Positions 17,141-24,863 of a stretch of DNA of 52,406 nt are shown here, one piece after another (the stretch's first letter is position 1; each line of letters starts with the position of its first letter). Position numbers and translations under genes: made by a program. Source of the DNA: Oscillospiraceae bacterium (GTDB lineage Bacteria; Bacillota; Clostridia; Oscillospirales; CAG-272); the NCBI GenBank assembly GCA_015063685.1, contig SVTR01000026.1, positions 1-52,406 of the forward strand. The letters are read 5' to 3'. The notes beneath the pieces are model-generated. The model did no database searches and was not told the DNA's origin. It was given only the letters and a program-made list of their open reading frames with translations.

Positions 17141-17506
17141 ATGAAAATCGCAAAGCTCATCAAGACCGTTGCTTCCGCCGGCTCTGCCGTTGTCGGCCTC
17201 GGCACCAAGGCTATGGATTTCGCTGACCACGTTATCCACCGCAAGGAATACGAGGCTAAGAAGAGACGTAAGCGCATTATCGCTATCACCCTGGGCGTGA
17301 TTGGCGGCGTAGTTGCCATCCTCCTGTTCCCCTACAAGCTGGTGGTAGAGAAGAACGGTGACTTCGAGATCCGCACACTCCTGCTTCGTATCTATCGCAA
17401 GACCGAGGACTACAACCTCCCCGAGGGCGGCTCCGAGACCTTTGATATCGAAGGCGTGGAGGACGACGAGGTCGTTGAGTGCCAGATCGTTGAGGCTGAG
17501 GACTGA
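17141..17506 (+). CDS. small single-span membrane protein, unknown function
   Basis: 121 residues. An N-terminal amphipathic, basic region (to about 45, ending KKRRKR) is followed by one membrane span (IIAITLGVIGGVVAILLF) and an acidic C-terminal tail (VEDDEVVECQIVEAED). I do not recognise a family. AGAAAGGAAAATT precedes the start. It follows the PFL gene by 29 bases and is probably in the same transcript. Confidence 0.75.
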   Translation: MKIAKLIKTVASAGSAVVGLGTKAMDFADHVIHRKEYEAKKRRKRIIAITLGVIGGVVAILLFPYKLVVEKNGDFEIRTLLLRIYRKTEDYNLPEGGSETFDIEGVEDDEVVECQIVEAED

Positions 17507-17512
17507 TACTGA

Positions 17513-18124
17513 ATGTCTGCCCTTCGCTTTTGCGGAGGGCAGAACATACCGAGACTGCCCATGATTGATTTTATCAAATCCATAGATCCCATGGAGCTGA
17601 TTGCCCAAGCGGTGGGCATTGTGGCTATGGCCAGCTATTGCCTGTCCTTTCAGTTCAAAAAGAACGCGGGCTGTATCACCATGCAGTTTTTGGGCAGCGG
17701 ACTTTTCTGCCTTCATTTTCTCCTGCTGGGCTCCATCGGCGGGTTCCTCATGAATCTGATCGGCGTTTGCCGCGCCGTGACCCTGCTTTTCGGAGAACGC
17801 ACCCATAGGCCTATTTTCCTGGGATCCCTTATCGCTCTCTTTATCGGCGGTAGTGTGGTCTGCGTTATCTGCTCATGGGATAGCCCCTTGGTATTTCTCA
17901 CCTGTGCCGGCCAGGTCGTAGGTCTTCTGGGCCTTTGGTCGAGAGATAGCAAAAAATTGCGGCTGGCCCAGTTTTTCGGTACGTCCCCTGCGTGGATCGT
18001 GTATAGCGTGATCAACCGCTCCGTGGGCGGCCTGCTCTGTGAGATCTTCAATATGCTCTCCATCGCCGTATACTTTGTACGGATGCGGCTTGGAAGAGTC
18101 AAAGTAACCGAAAAGGAATCGTAA
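17513..18124 (+). CDS. YgjV-type inner membrane protein
   Basis: 203 residues with five or six membrane spans. SYCLSFQFKKNAGCITMQFLG and NLIGVCRAVTLLF are typical of the YgjV (bacterial inner membrane protein) family, whose function is unknown. The first ATG (17513) has GAGGA 10 bases upstream. An internal ATG at 17561 would give a start closer to family members but lacks a clear ribosome site. It lies 6 bases after the previous gene. Confidence 0.8.
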   Translation: MSALRFCGGQNIPRLPMIDFIKSIDPMELIAQAVGIVAMASYCLSFQFKKNAGCITMQFLGSGLFCLHFLLLGSIGGFLMNLIGVCRAVTLLFGERTHRPIFLGSLIALFIGGSVVCVICSWDSPLVFLTCAGQVVGLLGLWSRDSKKLRLAQFFGTSPAWIVYSVINRSVGGLLCEIFNMLSIAVYFVRMRLGRVKVTEKES

Positions 18125-18128
18125 GTGT

Positions 18129-18539
18129 ATGCTTGACTTACATGACGTGACCACCCCTGCGCTGGCGTATCTCGGAGACTGTGTCCTGGAGGTGTGCGTG
18201 CGTACTTATCTCGTGTCGGAGTTGGGGCTTTCCACCTCGGCACATCTGAATCGGGAGGCGCTGAAATTCGTATGCGCCGCGGCTCAGTCCAAAGCCATGG
18301 ATATCATTGAACCCATGCTATCCCCTGAGGAGCTTGCCGTCTTCAAGCGCGGCCGGAATATGGGTCACGGTAACGTACCCAAAAACGCCTCGGTAAAGGA
18401 TTACCGCCGTGCCACGGGTATGGAGGTGCTCTTTGGCTATCTGTCCTTGTCGGGACAGGAGGAAAGAGCCCGCGAGCTGTTCCGCTCAGGCTACGGCTTG
18501 GATCAGATTTCCCCCGATCTCTCTGAAAACTCAAATTAA
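18129..18539 (+). CDS. mrnC: Mini-ribonuclease III
   Basis: 136 residues. A RNase III catalytic domain without the dsRNA-binding domain; in Bacillus it matures 23S rRNA. LAYLGDCVLEVCVRTYLV carries the catalytic Asp and signature. RGRNMGHGNVPKNASVKDYRRATGMEVLFGYL contains the second acidic cluster. It starts 4 bases after the YgjV gene. Confidence 0.92.
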   Translation: MLDLHDVTTPALAYLGDCVLEVCVRTYLVSELGLSTSAHLNREALKFVCAAAQSKAMDIIEPMLSPEELAVFKRGRNMGHGNVPKNASVKDYRRATGMEVLFGYLSLSGQEERARELFRSGYGLDQISPDLSENSN

Positions 18540-18554
18540 AAGGAAGCATTGATT

Positions 18555-19088
18555 ATGGCTAACCATCCTCGCGTAAAGCTGACCATTACCGAAAACGGTG
18601 ATGATACCCCCGTGGTGCTGGGCGATATCATTGTCGAGCTTTACCCCGAAAAAGCACCTGTTACTGTAGAGAATTTTCTCAGCCTTGTGAAGAGCGGCTT
18701 TTATAACGGCCTCATCTTCCACCGTGTCATCAAGGGCTTTATGATCCAGGGCGGCGGCTTTGATCCCCGCTTTATCCAGAAGCCTGCCCAGGCCATCCAC
18801 GGCGAATTTATCGCCAATGGCTACATGGCCAACGACCTGAAGCACAAGAGAGGTGTTTTGTCCATGGCACGCACCTCGGATCCCGATTCTGCCTCCTCAC
18901 AGTTCTTCATTATGCACGAGGATGCACCCCACCTGGATGCTCAGTACGCAGGCTTCGGTGCCGTGGTGGAGGGCATGAGCGTGGTGGATAAGATCGCTTC
19001 CTGCAAGACAGGTCGTTATCAGTATTATACCGACGTTCCCCGCAACTGTATTTGCATCAGCGAGGCCTGTGTCCTTGAGGATGCATAA
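18555..19088 (+). CDS. cyclophilin-type peptidyl-prolyl isomerase
   Basis: 177 residues, cytoplasmic. The cyclophilin core has NFLSLVKSGFYNGLIFHRVIKGFM-type sequence (catalytic Arg in FHRV), IQGGGF, ARTSDPDSASSQFFIM and the C-terminal VVDKIA. The ATG at 18555 is chosen over a TTG at 18549 because AAGGAAGC lies at a good distance. It follows Mini-III by 15 bases. Confidence 0.93.
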   Translation: MANHPRVKLTITENGDDTPVVLGDIIVELYPEKAPVTVENFLSLVKSGFYNGLIFHRVIKGFMIQGGGFDPRFIQKPAQAIHGEFIANGYMANDLKHKRGVLSMARTSDPDSASSQFFIMHEDAPHLDAQYAGFGAVVEGMSVVDKIASCKTGRYQYYTDVPRNCICISEACVLEDA

Positions 19089-19119
19089 GCATAACATCAT
19101 GAAAGAAAGGAGATAAATC

Positions 19120-19446
19120 ATGAAAAATACAGGTTTGATCATCGCTCTGGGTGTGGTCAGCGGCCTGGCCATCGCGGCTACCGTTGCGCTGAGCACCGAA
19201 AAGGGCAGAAACGCTGCTGAAAAGGCCAGCGGCAAGGTGAAGGAAGTTTCCGGCAAGGCAGTGGCCAAGACCAAGGAAGTTTCCAGCAAGGCCGTGGCTA
19301 AGACCAAGGAAGTTTCCGGTAAGGTCATTTCCAAGATCAAGAAGACCCCTGTTGAGGCTACCTGCGAGGAGATCTCTTGCGAGTGCGAGTGCGCTTGTGA
19401 CGAGATCGCCGCTGAGGAGCTTCCCGAGATCGCCCCTGAGGCTTGA
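19120..19446 (+). CDS. YtxH-like small membrane-anchored protein with Cys-rich tail
   Basis: 108 residues. An N-terminal span (about 4-25) precedes a Lys/Ala-rich helix with near repeats of SGKAVAKTKEV, then a short acidic Cys cluster (CEEISCECECACDE) and a final acidic tail. The span plus repetitive helix resembles YtxH/general stress proteins; the five clustered cysteines are unusual and could bind metal. AGAAAGGAGATAA precedes the start. A strong terminator follows. Confidence 0.7.
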   Translation: MKNTGLIIALGVVSGLAIAATVALSTEKGRNAAEKASGKVKEVSGKAVAKTKEVSSKAVAKTKEVSGKVISKIKKTPVEATCEEISCECECACDEIAAEELPEIAPEA

Positions 19447-19457
19447 TCCTAACATCC

Positions 19458-19484
19458 AAAAGGCCGTGGCATCCACGGCCTTTT
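19458..19484 (+). terminator. terminator after the YtxH-like gene
   Basis: Perfect stem AAAAGGCCGTGG / CCACGGCCTTTT with a 3-base loop. Confidence 0.9.
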
Positions 19485-19506
19485 CAAAATTATAAGGGAG
19501 AAAATC

Positions 19507-20451
19507 ATGAAAATCTGTGTACTTGACGCCGCCACCCTGGGCGAGGATCTTGACCTTTCCTCCCTGTCGCAGGTGGGAAATGTGACCGTATACCAACAAA
19601 CGTCCCCCGAGCTGGTGAGAGAACGCATCGTGGGCCACGACGTGGTCATCATCAATAAGGTCAAGCTGAATGAACGAACCTTGCCGGAAGGGAAGGACGC
19701 CCCTGCCCTCATCTGTATCTGTGCGACGGGATACGATAATATTGATCTGAACGTCTGCCGTGAGCGCGGGATCGGCGTGGCCAACGTGGTGGGCTACTCC
19801 AGCGAAAGTGTGACCCAGGTTACTGTCGGGCTGGTTTTGTCTTTGGTGACCAACCTGTCCGATTATACTGCCTGCACCGCTGACGGCTCCTATACCCACG
19901 GCGGATGTGCCAACCGTCTCACCCCTACTTACCATGAAATTGCCGGGAAGACCTGGGGTGTTCTGGGTGCCGGTAAGATCGGCTCCCGCGTAGCTGACGT
20001 GGCCCGTGCCCTGGGGTGCCGTGTGTTGACCTGCCGTCGTCACCCCGACGGTCAGAGCGTGGAGCTTGACACGTTGCTTGCGGAGTCTGATATCATCACC
20101 ATTCATACCCCCTTGACAGCCGAGACCCGCGGACTGATCGGGGCGAAGGAGATCGCTAAGATGAAGGAGGGCGTTGTGGTCGTCAATATGGCGAGAGGTG
20201 CCGTGACTGACGAAGCCGCTCTGGCAAAGGCTGTGACAGAAGGGCACATCGGTGGCTTGGGCGCTGACGTGTTCAGCATAGAACCCTTTCCCGAGGATCA
20301 CCCCTTCTTTGAAATCCGCAACCATCCCGCGGTATTGTTGACCCCCCATATGTCTTGGGGAGCATACGAGGCTCGCGCCAGATGCCTTGACGAGGTGATC
20401 ATGAACATTCGGGCGTTTGAGCGAGGAGAGAAGAGAAACAGGGTAGATTGA
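19507..20451 (+). CDS. D-isomer-specific 2-hydroxyacid dehydrogenase
   Basis: 314 residues, cytoplasmic NAD-dependent reductase of 2-keto acids. The NAD-binding motif GAGKIGS is followed by the catalytic set: Arg in VNMARGAVTDE, Glu in the FSIEPFP segment and His in TPHMSWGAYEAR. N-terminal features ATGYDNIDL and VVGYSSESVTQ are typical of the glycerate/hydroxypyruvate-type subgroup. The substrate is not determined. It starts shortly after a terminator and ends right at a repeat island. Confidence 0.9.
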   Translation: MKICVLDAATLGEDLDLSSLSQVGNVTVYQQTSPELVRERIVGHDVVIINKVKLNERTLPEGKDAPALICICATGYDNIDLNVCRERGIGVANVVGYSSESVTQVTVGLVLSLVTNLSDYTACTADGSYTHGGCANRLTPTYHEIAGKTWGVLGAGKIGSRVADVARALGCRVLTCRRHPDGQSVELDTLLAESDIITIHTPLTAETRGLIGAKEIAKMKEGVVVVNMARGAVTDEAALAKAVTEGHIGGLGADVFSIEPFPEDHPFFEIRNHPAVLLTPHMSWGAYEARARCLDEVIMNIRAFERGEKRNRVD

Positions 20452-20488
20452 GGGAAATTGTTGTTTACGGTTTTCTGAGCAACATGGC

Positions 20489-20580
20489 CGTAGGGGCGAA
20501 CTGTGTTCGCCCGTAATAAAAAGTATATTGATAAGCAAAGGCTTTTGGGGGACGGCGGGCGAACGCAGTTCGCCCCTACG
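20489..20580. mobile_element. MITE-like element (copy in island C)
   Basis: Nearly identical to the one at 8381, including the left flank (AAATTGTTGTTTACGGTTTTC at 20456 on, cut here) and the AT-rich centre. The arms differ from each other by one base. No gene is seen in 20452-20957; it holds only repeats. Confidence 0.8.
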
Positions 20581-20601
20581 GGTTTTCATTAAACCTCCGC
20601 T

Positions 20602-20704
20602 AAACAACAATTTATCTGACGAATGTCCCATCGCGGTATGCGGCTTGCATGGGTTGAACATCCCCGGCGTTGGCCGCGGGCACTGCCCGCTAAACAACAA
20701 TTTT
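20602..20704 (-). repeat. hairpin unit, reverse orientation
   Basis: Starts AAACAACAATTTA and carries the arm variant GCGGGCACTGCCCGC; the next AAACAACAATTT is at 20692. Confidence 0.85.
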
Positions 20705-20723
20705 CATGGATGATCACTAACCT

Positions 20724-20815
20724 GTAGGGGCGGATTCCATATCCGCCCGTCCTCCCTAAAGGTCTATGAATATCAATGCTTTTTTATATCGGGCGGATAT
20801 GGAATCCGCCCCTAC
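20724..20815. mobile_element. MITE-like element, second arm type
   Basis: Ends GTAGGGGCGGATTCCATATC and its inverse. The outer bases equal the other elements but the inner arm (GGATTCCATATCC) differs, as does the centre. The arm pairing is preserved. Confidence 0.8.
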
Positions 20816-20837
20816 GGGTTTTCATTAAACCTCCGCT

Positions 20838-20939
20838 AAACAACAATTTATCTAACCAACAGCCCATCGCGGGATACGATTTGCATAGGCTGAACATCCC
20901 CGAGCCAAAGCCCCACCGCAGGTGGTAAACAACAATTTA
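20838..20939 (-). repeat. hairpin unit, reverse orientation
   Basis: Spans AAACAACAATTTA (20838) to AAACAACAATTTA (20927) and carries the arm CCACCGCAGGTGG. Its end lies 18 bases before the GNAT gene and abuts the ribosome site. Confidence 0.85.
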
Positions 20940-20957
20940 CGCTCCCAAGGAGGTCAT

Positions 20958-21515
20958 ATGCAACAACTGAAAATGCTTCGATATCAGGGGAAAGTTACTC
21001 CGCGTCTCTTGCCGGATGGCTACCGATATGAGTTTTTTGGCGGTACCGACGCCGAGATAGACGATTGGGTGACCATTTGCCGTCACGGTCTGCTTTCGGA
21101 GACCTCGGGGAGGGAATGCTTTGTGTCCACCATCCTGGATTATCCCGATCTCGTACCCGAAAAAGATCTGTTCTTTGTAGTAGACCCCGACGGCCGCCGT
21201 GTGGCGACTTCTGCGTCGGTCTGCCATAAAAGCGGGGAGGGGTATCTCCATATGGTGGCCGCCCTTCCGGACAGCCGAGGAAAGGGCATCGGTCACGCTA
21301 TGCTTTCACAGGCCCTTGACATGATGGAAGCACGGGGATGCACCCACGCGGTGCTGACCACCGACGATTTTCGTCTCCCCGCCATCAAAACTTACCTGGA
21401 CGCAGGCTTTCGTCCCGTCATCTATCACGATCCCGACAGCGATATGCAAAAGCGGTGGGATCAGGTGATCGCCGCCCTGGGGTATGAGCCGGTGGCGTAC
21501 GTGAGGGAAGTATAG
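20958..21515 (+). CDS. GNAT family N-acetyltransferase
   Basis: 185 residues. The acetyl-CoA-binding motif is in HMVAALPDSRGKGIGHAMLSQ (R-G-K-G-I-G-type pyrophosphate loop, about residues 95-115). It is followed by MMEARGCTHAVLTTDD and a final YLDAGFRPV strand-helix unit. The substrate is unknown. I chose the ATG at 20958 because AAGGAGGTC lies just upstream; the frame is open further back but only through the repeat unit. Confidence 0.88.
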   Translation: MQQLKMLRYQGKVTPRLLPDGYRYEFFGGTDAEIDDWVTICRHGLLSETSGRECFVSTILDYPDLVPEKDLFFVVDPDGRRVATSASVCHKSGEGYLHMVAALPDSRGKGIGHAMLSQALDMMEARGCTHAVLTTDDFRLPAIKTYLDAGFRPVIYHDPDSDMQKRWDQVIAALGYEPVAYVREV

Positions 21516-21648
21516 GCAGGCCGTGATATTTAAAGTTCCGTTACAAATATGTAAAAAAGAATAACAAATTTTGTGATATATTGTCTTTTGTACGTTTATG
21601 CTGAATGCAGAGGAATATTCAGTAAAAATAACGTACACGGAGGAAAAA

Positions 21649-23193
21649 ATGAAGACTGCAAAGTATTTCTTGCCCTTGATGCTGCTGATGCTGGTATTGA
21701 CTTTGGCGTTTGCGGCGTGTAATGACGGAGATGAACCGGAAGATACGACGGTTACCGAAGAGCAAACGACTGCTCCTGTCACGGAGGCTCCCGAAACCGG
21801 GGCGCCTGAAACAGAGGCTCCCGAGACGGAGGCACCTGAAACTGCCCCTCTCGAGAGTGAGGTCGTTACGGACGAGCCTGCCACGGATGAACTTATTACC
21901 GACGAACTTACTACCACCGAGGAACCCACCACGGAAGAGCCCGATGAGTCTACATACAGCGAGGGCTTGGAATTCACCTCTAATGGCGACGGCACTTGCT
22001 ATGTAAGTGGCATAGGCACATGTAAAGATTTGGACGTGATCATTCCTTTGGTGTCTCCCGATGGAGACAGCGTCACAAGCATTGGCGATTCTGCGTTCTA
22101 TTGTTGCAGTGATTTGACAAGTGTCAAGATTCCCGACGGCGTAACGAGTATCGGCAACGGCGCGTTCAGTGAGTGTATGGGTCTGACAAGCATTGAGATT
22201 CCCAGTAGCGTGACGATCATCGGCTATGATGCGTTCGGCCGTTGCAGTAGCTTGGCGAGTATCGAGATTCCTGATGGGGTAACCGGGATTGGCGAATGTA
22301 CGTTTGACAATTGCCGTAGCTTGACGAGCATCGTAATCCCCGACAGCGTGACGAGCATCGGTGATTTTGCATTCTCCGATTGCACCAACCTTGTGAGTAT
22401 CATAATTCCTGATAGCGTAACGAATATCGGCGTACTGGCATTCTCTTGGTGCGATGGCCTTATTCAAATAGAGAATGGCGTCTATTACGTTGATAAATGG
22501 GTCGTTGAGTGTGATAAATCGGTTTCAACCGTTACGTTGCGTCCTGATACGGTTGGTCTTGCCGTAGATGTATTCGCCCATTGCAATAACCTTATAAGTA
22601 TTGAAATTCCCGACGGCGTTACGATCATCGGCGATTATGCGTTCCAGCGTTGTAGTCGGCTGAAGAGCATTAAAATTCCCGATGGCGTAACGAGTATCGG
22701 TTGTTGGGCGTTCTACGAATGCAGTAATTTGTCGAGCATTGAAATTCCCGATAGCGTGACAAGTATTGGTCAGGAGGCATTCAAAGATTGCCCGGGTCTT
22801 ATTCAAATAGAAAACGGAGTTCATTACGTTGATAAATGGGTCGTTGAGTGTGATAAATCGGTTACAACCGTTACATTGCGTCCCGATACGATTGGTATTG
22901 CCACAGGCGCGCTCTCTTCTTCTCTGAAAAGTATCGAAATTCCCGATGGCGTGACGAGTATCAGTGCGGGGGCGTTCTATGGATGCGGCGGGCTAACGAG
23001 TATCAAGATTCCCGAGAGTGTAACGAGTCTTGGCGAGTGTGTATTTTCCTTTTGTTCAAAGTTGACAAGCATCACTTTTACCGGCACGAAAGCCCAGTGG
23101 CAAGCGATTGAAAAAGGGGATAGCTGGAACTATGCTACAGGCTCCTACACCATCCACTGCACTGACGGCGATCTCTCCAAATACCAATCCTGA
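21649..23193 (+). CDS. BspA-type leucine-rich-repeat lipoprotein
   Basis: 514 residues. The lipoprotein signal peptide ends in LAFAACN. A Thr/Glu/Pro-rich linker (about 30-105, repeats such as ETEAPETEAPE) leads to at least ten LRR_5 (TpLRR/BspA) repeats of 23 residues with the pattern LTSIEIPDGVTSIGxxAFxxC. Two insertions with nearly the same sequence (YVDKWVVECDKSV) break the array. Such proteins are cell-surface adhesins or scaffolds. ACGGAGGAAAAA precedes the chosen start. Confidence 0.88.
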   Translation: MKTAKYFLPLMLLMLVLTLAFAACNDGDEPEDTTVTEEQTTAPVTEAPETGAPETEAPETEAPETAPLESEVVTDEPATDELITDELTTTEEPTTEEPDESTYSEGLEFTSNGDGTCYVSGIGTCKDLDVIIPLVSPDGDSVTSIGDSAFYCCSDLTSVKIPDGVTSIGNGAFSECMGLTSIEIPSSVTIIGYDAFGRCSSLASIEIPDGVTGIGECTFDNCRSLTSIVIPDSVTSIGDFAFSDCTNLVSIIIPDSVTNIGVLAFSWCDGLIQIENGVYYVDKWVVECDKSVSTVTLRPDTVGLAVDVFAHCNNLISIEIPDGVTIIGDYAFQRCSRLKSIKIPDGVTSIGCWAFYECSNLSSIEIPDSVTSIGQEAFKDCPGLIQIENGVHYVDKWVVECDKSVTTVTLRPDTIGIATGALSSSLKSIEIPDGVTSISAGAFYGCGGLTSIKIPESVTSLGECVFSFCSKLTSITFTGTKAQWQAIEKGDSWNYATGSYTIHCTDGDLSKYQS

Positions 23194-23201
23194 CATCCCA
23201 T

Positions 23202-23230
23202 CCCACCCGCATCTGCGGGTGGGGCTTTTT
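23202..23230 (+). terminator. terminator after the LRR gene
   Basis: CCCACCCGCA / TGCGGGTGGG stem, then GCTTTTT. Confidence 0.85.
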
Positions 23231-23276
23231 CAATAAAATTCCCCCAACTCAGCCGCTAAAAATATCCCATGCCCTC

Positions 23277-23305
23277 TTGACGAAACCGAAAATGAGTGGT
23301 ATAAT
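23277..23305 (+). promoter_or_regulatory. sigma-A promoter of serS
   Basis: TTGACG (23277-23282), 17-bp spacer, TATAAT (23300-23305). The leader of about 65 nt is too short for a T-box. Confidence 0.8.
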
Positions 23306-23374
23306 GGATAGGTATAGGACATTTTTTCTGTCCGCAAAAGCAAAATAAAAATTTAAAGATACAGGTACAAAGAA

Positions 23375-24688
23375 ATGCTTGACATCAAATTTTTGAAAGA
23401 AAATCCCGAGGCTGTCAAAGAGAACATCCGAAAGAAGTTCCAGGACGGCAAGCTTCCCTTGGTTGACGAGGTCATCGCCCTCGACGAGCAGAGACGCAAG
23501 AATATTCAGAGCACCGACCAGCTCAAGGCTCAGAGAAATCAGATCTCCAAGGCCAACGGCGGTCTGTTCGGCCGTTTGAAGAAGGCTGCCGACGATGCTG
23601 AAAAGGCTGACATCCAGGCGCAGATCGACGAGAACAACGCCAAGGTCAAGGCCAACGCTGACGAAATGGCCGCGCTGGACGCCGACATTCAGAAGCTGGA
23701 TGCCCGCATCCGTGAGATCATGCTCACCATCCCCAACATCATTGATCCCAGCGTGCCCATCGGTCCCGACGACTCCTGCAACGTGGAGAAGGAGAAGTTC
23801 GGTGAACCCGTGGTGCCCGATTTTGAGATCCCCTATCACACCGACATCATGGAAAGACTGTCGGGTCTGGACCTGGAGGCTGCCCGCCGCGTGGCAGGTA
23901 ACGGCTTCTACTACCTGATGGGCAATATCGCCCGTCTCCACTCCGCCATCATTTCCTATGCTCGTGACTTCATGATCGGCCGCGGCTTTACCTACTGCGT
24001 GCCCCCCTTCATGATCCGCGGCGGCATCGTGGACGGCGTCATGTCCTTTGCCGAGATGGACGCCATGATGTATAAGATCGAGGGCGAGGATCTCTACCTC
24101 ATCGGCACCAGCGAGCACTCCATGATCGGTAAGTTCGTGGATCAGATTGTTCCCGAGAAGGAACTGCCCTACACCCTCACCAGCTACTCTCCCTGCTTCC
24201 GTAAGGAGAAGGGCGCACACGGTATTGAGGAGCGCGGCGTGTACCGTATCCACCAGTTTGAGAAGCAGGAGATGATCGTCATCTGCAAGCCCGAGGATAG
24301 CAACTACTGGTACGACCAGATGTGGAAGAACTCCGTGGATTTCTTCCGCACCCTGGACATCCCTGTTCGCACCCTGGAGTGCTGCTCCGGTGATCTGGCT
24401 GATCTGAAGGTGAAGTCTCTGGACGTGGAGGCATGGTCCCCCAGACAGAAGAAGTATTTCGAGGTCGGCAGCTGCTCCAACCTGGGCGATGCTCAGGCAA
24501 GACGTCTCAAGATCCGTGTCAAGGGCGAGGACGGCAAGAACTACTTTGCTCACACCCTCAACAACACCGTGGTGGCTCCTCCCCGTATGCTCATTGCCTT
24601 CCTGGAGAACAATCTCCGCGCCGACGGCAGCGTGGCCATCCCCGAGGCTCTGCGTCCCTACATGGGCGGCATGACCGAGATCAGATAA
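23375..24688 (+). CDS. serS: serine--tRNA ligase
   Basis: 437 residues. Charges tRNA-Ser with serine. The N-terminal coiled-coil arm (about 30-110) has the usual start MLDIKFLKENPEAVKENI. The class II core has motif 2 around SPCFRKEKGAHGIEERGVYR and motif 3 around NNTVVAPPRMLIAFLEN. Ser-binding TSEHSMI replaces the more common TAEV(A/P), and motif 2 has GAHG rather than the common bacterial SAGRDTRG. It thus belongs to a divergent SerRS subgroup; function is not in doubt. AAGAA is the only weak ribosome signal upstream. Confidence 0.95.
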   Translation: MLDIKFLKENPEAVKENIRKKFQDGKLPLVDEVIALDEQRRKNIQSTDQLKAQRNQISKANGGLFGRLKKAADDAEKADIQAQIDENNAKVKANADEMAALDADIQKLDARIREIMLTIPNIIDPSVPIGPDDSCNVEKEKFGEPVVPDFEIPYHTDIMERLSGLDLEAARRVAGNGFYYLMGNIARLHSAIISYARDFMIGRGFTYCVPPFMIRGGIVDGVMSFAEMDAMMYKIEGEDLYLIGTSEHSMIGKFVDQIVPEKELPYTLTSYSPCFRKEKGAHGIEERGVYRIHQFEKQEMIVICKPEDSNYWYDQMWKNSVDFFRTLDIPVRTLECCSGDLADLKVKSLDVEAWSPRQKKYFEVGSCSNLGDAQARRLKIRVKGEDGKNYFAHTLNNTVVAPPRMLIAFLENNLRADGSVAIPEALRPYMGGMTEIR

Positions 24689-24710
24689 TCCCAACCGTAC
24701 GAATTTCAAA

Positions 24711-24740
24711 GAACCGCATCCATAGGGGTGCGGTTCTTTT
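24711..24740 (+). terminator. terminator after serS
   Basis: GAACCGCATCC / GGGTGCGGTTC stem followed by TTTT. Confidence 0.85.
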
Positions 24741-24863
24741 CTGTTCACACAGGCGGTCATGATTCATGGACCGGCGGCATATAGTAGAACAGGACATCTT
24801 CGCTTACCATACCCTGAATTTTGGAGATGCCCACAGCTCTCAAAGGAAAGGATATCCCGCTTC

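Noticed and set aside
17519..17540. Hairpin GCCCTTCGC/GCGGAGGGC as terminator before the YgjV gene
   Set aside because: No T run follows, and it falls inside the coding region if the first ATG is used.
23306..23374. T-box leader upstream of serS
   Set aside because: The leader is only about 65 nt and shows no T-box sequence or antiterminator.
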